This document shows positions 47,768 to 51,629 of a DNA stretch of 51,629 bases, in pieces; within the stretch, counting starts at the first letter, position 1; each line of letters begins with the position of its first letter. Below the pieces are notes generated by a model. The model was given only the letters and a program-made list of their open reading frames with translations, was not told where the DNA came from and ran no database searches. The stretch is from Myxococcota bacterium (GTDB lineage Bacteria; Myxococcota_A; Polyangia; JAAYKL01): positions 1 to 51,629 of the forward strand of contig JASJCT010000019.1 in NCBI GenBank assembly GCA_030065855.1. Direction: 5' to 3'. Position numbers and translations under genes: made by a program.

Positions 47768-48619
47768 ATGGACACCAAAGCGCGACAGTTAGATGACTAC
47801 AACCGGATAGAGCAGGCCATTGGGTTCATTGAGGCCAATTTTAGGTCCCAGCTGGATCTCGAACAGATCGCGGCTAGCGTACACCTAAGCAAGTTCCATT
47901 TCGATCGGTTGTTCAAGCGCTGGGCCGGGGTCAGCCCGCTCCAATTCCAGCAATTCCTCACCCTCGACTACACCAAGCAGCAACTGGCAGCGTCGACCAG
48001 TGTTCTGAACACCGCGTTCGATGCCGGGCTATCTGGCCCAGGACGGTTGCACGACCTGTTTGTCAATTTCGACGCGATGACCCCGGGTGAGTTCAAGAAA
48101 CAAGGGGAGGGTCTTAAGATTTACTATGGGTTCGGCCACACCCAATTTGGCACCTGCCTGTTGGCTACGACCCACCGCGGCATCTGCCATCTGGGTTTTG
48201 TAGCGGGCAATGACCGGTCCCAGGCGTTAAGCAGCCTTTGTCAAATGTGGCCCAGCGCCGTGTTTACTGAACAGCCCAGGTCCGCACAGTCGATTGTGAA
48301 GCGTATTTTCGACCGGGACAAGACATCATACGACAAGCCATTCACCCTGCACCTCAAGGGCACGAACTTTCAAGTCAACGTATGGCGAGCATTGCTTGGC
48401 ATTCCCGAAGGTAGCGTTGTCAGTTACCAGGACATTGCGGCCCACATGGGCCGCCCCAGCGCCGTACGCGCGGTTGCCGGAGCGATCGCGGCCAACCCGG
48501 TGAGCTACCTGATCCCGTGTCACCGGGTGATCGCCAAGAGCGGCAAGATCCACAACTACCGCTGGGGCACTGCCAGGAAAAAAGCGCTGATCGGGTGGGA
48601 GGCGGCGAGATATGCCTGA
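47768..48619 (+). CDS. Ada-like alkylguanine-DNA alkyltransferase with AraC helix-turn-helix
   Basis: 283 residues: an AraC-type DNA-binding domain (about 10-110, IAASVHLSKFHFDRLFKRWAG) fused to an O6-alkylguanine transferase with active Cys in IPCHRV and the helix-turn-helix of that domain (GSVVSYQDIAAHMGRPSAVRAV). The N-terminal zinc domain that senses methylphosphotriesters in E. coli Ada is absent, so signalling must differ. It removes O6-alkyl groups from guanine by suicidal transfer. GGAGGA precedes ATG 47768. Confidence 0.92.
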   Translation: MDTKARQLDDYNRIEQAIGFIEANFRSQLDLEQIAASVHLSKFHFDRLFKRWAGVSPLQFQQFLTLDYTKQQLAASTSVLNTAFDAGLSGPGRLHDLFVNFDAMTPGEFKKQGEGLKIYYGFGHTQFGTCLLATTHRGICHLGFVAGNDRSQALSSLCQMWPSAVFTEQPRSAQSIVKRIFDRDKTSYDKPFTLHLKGTNFQVNVWRALLGIPEGSVVSYQDIAAHMGRPSAVRAVAGAIAANPVSYLIPCHRVIAKSGKIHNYRWGTARKKALIGWEAARYA

Positions 48620-48697
48620 CAAGTTTCATTGGATTTTTTTCTGATTTCAGTTTATTCTGTATACGGCAAAGATTACAAAACGGCTGGAAAACTCAAA

Positions 48698-49252
48698 ATG
48701 AAACCCACATACAAGGTCCAAAGCGGCAACGCACAGGCGCAACCGAAGCGAGCTAGCGCGCCCGTGTTCGAGATTTATCCGGGCTCACTTCGTTTGGAAG
48801 CGCCCCCTGTCCCCGATCCTGAGGCATACGCTCCGCCGCTGCCAGACCCGGGCCCAGCTCCACCGGCAATGGCGGGCCCTTCGGCCCCTGAGGCCCTGTC
48901 GTACGAGGCAGTGTCGCCCCCGGTGATGCAGCCGCAGCAAACGCCGGCGCCTGCGACGTTCGAGGCAGCGGGTCCCAGCGCGAGCGCCAATGAGGCAGTC
49001 ACCCCCGCGCCTGAGAGCGCAGCACAACCCATAGGACCCTGGAGTCCGGAATGGAGGGACCTGCCCGAGACCTTGCCGGACGACGCAGTACCACCCGGGT
49101 TGGTTCGTCGGCAGAGGAATATCCAACAGCAACCCGAGCGGGACATGTTCGATCCCCTGCCAAGTGTCATCACCGTGCCTTTCGATGATTTCGAAGACGA
49201 TTCATTCAAGCGAAAGGGATTGCTCGGCCGGTTGTTCAAAAGGAAGTGGTAG
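48698..49252 (+). CDS. proline/alanine-rich hypothetical protein
   Basis: 184 residues from ATG 48698, with a Pro/Ala-rich disordered middle (APPLPDPGPAPPAMAGP) and a basic C-terminus (KRKGLLGRLFKRKW) that could bind membrane or nucleic acid. The frame runs back to TTG 48629, but no ribosome site supports it. The stop codon lies within the palindromic repeat at 49249. Function unknown. Confidence 0.65.
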   Translation: MKPTYKVQSGNAQAQPKRASAPVFEIYPGSLRLEAPPVPDPEAYAPPLPDPGPAPPAMAGPSAPEALSYEAVSPPVMQPQQTPAPATFEAAGPSASANEAVTPAPESAAQPIGPWSPEWRDLPETLPDDAVPPGLVRRQRNIQQQPERDMFDPLPSVITVPFDDFEDDSFKRKGLLGRLFKRKW

Positions 49253-49272
49253 GGGCGGTTCGAGAACCACCC
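49249..49272. repeat. GGGCGGTTC/GAACCACCC palindromic element, copy 1
   Basis: GTAGGGGCGGTTCGAGAACC is followed by ACCC, giving 9-base arms with one mismatch. The first 20 bases are identical to those at 51443-51462, on the other side of the histidine kinase and in the same orientation. Confidence 0.7.
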
Positions 49273-49327
49273 GTGATATCTCCCTATGATATTCCATGTG
49301 ATATCCACAGGGCCGTCCGGCAGAACG

Positions 49328-50767
49328 TTACCTCTGTGTTTGTATCGGGATGTTGAGCGCGACAGTAGTGCCTTTGCCGGGGTTGCCTTTAACAGTCACA
49401 ATACCACCAAAAGGCCGGGCCCGCTCAGTCATTCCCAGAATACCGATGGAGTCATGATGCCTTAACTGGTGCTCGGTGATACCGACGCCGTTGTCCGCAA
49501 TGACTGCGCAAATAACCCTTTGTTTTTCGCTTAATGCAATGCTGACTTTGGTGGCTTTGGCGTGACGAGCCACGTTGGTTAGGGATTCTTGAATGATGCG
49601 ATACACGGCCGTGGCCAAAGAACGATCGAGGTCTGGGCTCTGAATATGACCATCAAAGGCAACCTCTATTGGGGTGCGCTTGACGAACTCGGACACCATC
49701 CACTCGATGGTGGGCACCAGGCCGATGCCGTCCAACATGGAGGGACGGAGCTCTTTGGTAATGCGCTGTACAGTGCCGATGGATCTGTCGGCGACCTCAG
49801 CAATGGTTCCGGCGCGTTCTACTGATTCCGGGTTTGCATTGGCGTCCTGTTCAAGCCGCCTTTCCAGGAGGGAGGCATCGATTTTAAGGCTGGTTAGGAG
49901 TTGGCCAAGCTCGTCGTGGAGCTCCCTTGCGATGCGCGCGCTTTCCTCTTCTTTGACCTGGGCGAGCCGCTCGCCCAAGAGACGCAGCTGTTCCTGAGAT
50001 GTGGCCAAGGCTTGGCGCTGGAGGTCCACCTTTTCGAACAACAGCGCGTTGGAAAGACCCACCATGGCAGAAACCCGAAGCTCTTCTAAGAACTCCAGGT
50101 CTCCCCGGGAGTATGGTTGAAGGGTCCGTTTCTCTTCCAAGTGAATCATCCCAATTAGAGATTCCTTTCTCAGCAGTACCAAACACACTTGGATATGCCG
50201 CTCATTAAAATATGCCTCGGCTTCTTTGCGCACTCCTTCGAACTGCTCATCTGAACCTATCTGACTCACTTCAACGGCAGATCCGATCTCTACCAGCCGT
50301 TGAATCGCCGGATCCGCAAATGGCACCAAAGCCTTTCCAGTTGTCACCTTTCCCCGGTAATATTCAAACTTTCGCCATGCAACCCCGGTCTTAGGCGGGT
50401 TTGTAGCTTCATCATCGCTGGATTCCCACTTTAGAAAAATCGATATCCTCTCTGGATACAGGGCATTGGCAATGGCTGTCAGCAACTGATTCGCCACATC
50501 TGAAGTCGCCTGGAGGTTGCACATATCCTCCCCGAGCTGCTTGAGTACCTTGCTCCGGCTGTACGCCCGCCGCTGAAACAGGTGATCCACGGGAGGCTTG
50601 ACCCATCGCAGGTACGCGTAGCCTGCCCAAAATACCAAGATGATAAGAAATAAATGATCTGCCTGGGATATCTTCCCGGCAAGAGACAACACCATCCAAG
50701 CCAGCCCATAGATGGGCGCCATCGCGATCAACAGCAGTGCAATCCAGCCCACTGTCTTATGCACCAC
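49328..50767 (-). CDS. sensor histidine kinase, catalytic part (frame-split)
   Basis: 479 residues from the listed ATG: two helices, a GAF domain (about 80-220), a NarL-type dimerisation domain with phospho-accepting His in IARELHDELGQ and a HATPase domain (NGVGI and GILGMTERARPFGG). The sequence before the ATG continues in frame as YAIIRHRLWDIRTVVHK, the usual junction with a seven-helix N-terminus, which is found in another frame just upstream. So this is the C-terminal part of one kinase split by a one-base indel at 50818-50826. No response regulator is adjacent within the window. Confidence 0.88.
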   Translation of the reverse strand: MVHKTVGWIALLLIAMAPIYGLAWMVLSLAGKISQADHLFLIILVFWAGYAYLRWVKPPVDHLFQRRAYSRSKVLKQLGEDMCNLQATSDVANQLLTAIANALYPERISIFLKWESSDDEATNPPKTGVAWRKFEYYRGKVTTGKALVPFADPAIQRLVEIGSAVEVSQIGSDEQFEGVRKEAEAYFNERHIQVCLVLLRKESLIGMIHLEEKRTLQPYSRGDLEFLEELRVSAMVGLSNALLFEKVDLQRQALATSQEQLRLLGERLAQVKEEESARIARELHDELGQLLTSLKIDASLLERRLEQDANANPESVERAGTIAEVADRSIGTVQRITKELRPSMLDGIGLVPTIEWMVSEFVKRTPIEVAFDGHIQSPDLDRSLATAVYRIIQESLTNVARHAKATKVSIALSEKQRVICAVIADNGVGITEHQLRHHDSIGILGMTERARPFGGIVTVKGNPGKGTTVALNIPIQTQR

Positions 50768-51429
50768 CGTGCGAATATCCCAAAGCCGATGGCGAATAAT
50801 GGCGTAGGTGATAATGAGGGGGAAAAGAAAGAAAAAACCCCTGGCATCAGCAGGCCAATTGATCCTAACCCTCCCATGACGAAAGAGGCCAATAGATATG
50901 CCATCTGTATTCGCTTTTGTCCCTTACTGGCACGGAACGTCCTGAATAAAAGATAGGATGGCAGAAACCAACAATAGGCACAGTAAAGTACGTAGAAAGG
51001 CGTAAGGGGGCCCGCAGCAGGAACGAATCTAGAAATTTCGTAAGTAGGTTTTCCGGTTACTATCAGATCTGTAGTCCAAAACAGCCCTTGAAGGATGACC
51101 AACCAAATCGATCCGATGGATGTTAACAAACGCTTTCGGGGTACATCTTCAATATAGGCGAGCCCAAATCGCAATAATACATAAAGCGCCAAAGCTGCAA
51201 GAGAAAACCCTATCCGGAATCCAATATCCACCCGGTGTTCATCTATGGCATTTCCATTGTATATCACTGCAATAGAAAAGCCCGCGCCCAAGGTGCATAA
51301 TAATGTCCAATACTTTTTATATTGTGTATCTGGGCCGCGTGTGTGGGATATGTATGATAGTATGAGGAAACCAATAGTTGCAATGCCATATAATCCAGCA
51401 AAAGCGGTATTTATAAATGTTTCATTCAT
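50728..51429 (-). pseudogene. sensor histidine kinase, seven-helix N-terminal part (frame-split)
   Basis: From ATG 51429 this frame encodes 233 residues with about seven transmembrane helices, like the N-terminal 7TM sensory domain of kinases such as the catalytic part beside it. After GVFSFF the frame runs into noise (SPSLSPTP). In the +strand run GGGGGAAAA at 50818-50826 one added base would join the two parts. Upstream of ATG 51429 the frame stays open only through the 24-bp repeat, which is not taken as coding. Confidence 0.75.
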
Positions 51430-51442
51430 TTGGAGATTTGTC

Positions 51443-51466
51443 GTAGGGGCGGTTCGAGAACCGCCC
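51443..51466. repeat. GGGCGGTTC/GAACCGCCC palindromic element, copy 2
   Basis: GTAGGGGCGGTTCGAGAACC followed by GCCC gives perfect 9-base arms with a GA centre. Its second half is the first part of the 24-base tandem array. Confidence 0.75.
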
Positions 51467-51629
51467 GGGGCATCCATTCGAGAACCGCCCGGGGCATCCA
51501 TTCGAGAACCGCCCGGGGCATCCATTCGAGAACCGCCCGGGGCATCCATTCGAAAACCGCCCGGGGCATCCATTCGAAAACCGCCCGGGGCATCCATTCG
51601 AAAACCGCCCGGGGCATCCATTCGAAAAC
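51453..51629. repeat. 24-bp tandem repeat array
   Basis: Seven full 24-base units start at 51453, 51477, 51501, 51525, 51549, 51573 and 51597, and a ninth-of-unit fragment ends at the window edge. The first four units read TTCGAG and the rest TTCGAA. The array extends the 3' half of the palindromic element. All units are contiguous, so this is not a CRISPR. It may run past the window. Confidence 0.9.

Noticed and set aside
51426..51621. CRISPR-like array or repeat protein (MDAPGGFR) at the right edge
   Set aside because: There are no spacers, so it is not a CRISPR. The unit is a multiple of three, so all frames stay open, and the palindromic origin argues for non-coding DNA.

Overview
The window is a bacterial chromosome segment of about 51.6 kb with dense coding on both strands and moderate GC. 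Several features point to a deltaproteobacterium or myxobacterium-like lineage: lipoproteins, a secreted subtilisin-like protease with an Asp-Thr/Asp-Ser repeat tail, a propeller/SpoIIE sensor, an alkyl-DHAP-synthase-like enzyme and a PspA operon. This placement is an inference from gene style. There is no rRNA or other phylogenetic marker here. I found no tRNA, rRNA, CRISPR array, prophage or transposase.

Layout. 1-3.2 kb: non-coding repeats, a TPR lipoprotein, a radical SAM protein and a glyoxalase II-like hydrolase. 3.3-7.0 kb: a cysteine-synthesis operon (Rrf2 regulator, cysK, serine acetyltransferase) followed by a metal permease with a C-terminal HMA domain. A palindrome with an IscR-like core lies in the leader. 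7.0-18.2 kb, all minus strand: a lipoprotein, then a membrane-stress operon in the order DUF2170, PspA, DUF4178/YjfK-like, Gly/Ser/Arg-tailed membrane protein, DUF350, membrane spermidine-synthase-like enzyme. Upstream of it are a PDZ/carboxypeptidase-regulatory protein, a uridine-kinase-like P-loop protein and an XRE-cupin regulator. 18.4-23 kb: an MMPL/RND-type membrane protein convergent with the S8 protease.

23.3-28.1 kb: a FabH-like ketoacyl synthase divergent from a DUF362 protein, then a PHP-domain protein. 28.2-29.5 kb: a TetR regulator and a small target gene, each preceded by a matching 27-bp operator-like sequence. 29.8-31.7 kb: an acidic lipoprotein, a methyltransferase and a coiled-coil protein. 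31.8-38.5 kb: two tandem copies of a large propeller-Y_Y_Y-SpoIIE sensor. The first is broken by two single-base indels and the second is intact. 38.5-44.7 kb: a FadR/GntR regulator with a palindromic operator, then an alkyl-DHAP-synthase-like flavoenzyme, a GlpD-type dehydrogenase and an FGGY kinase, together a candidate ether-lipid or glycerol module. 44.7-49.3 kb: small envelope proteins, a second degenerate spermidine-synthase-like membrane protein, an Ada-like alkyltransferase and a proline-rich protein. 49.3-51.6 kb: a sensor histidine kinase split by a frameshift and bracketed by two copies of a palindromic element. The second copy has expanded into a 24-bp tandem array running off the window edge.

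The best candidates for an under-described system are the extended PspA/DUF350/aminopropyltransferase-like operon and the FadR/AGPS-like/GlpD/FGGY operon. All function calls come from reading motifs. No database search was run.
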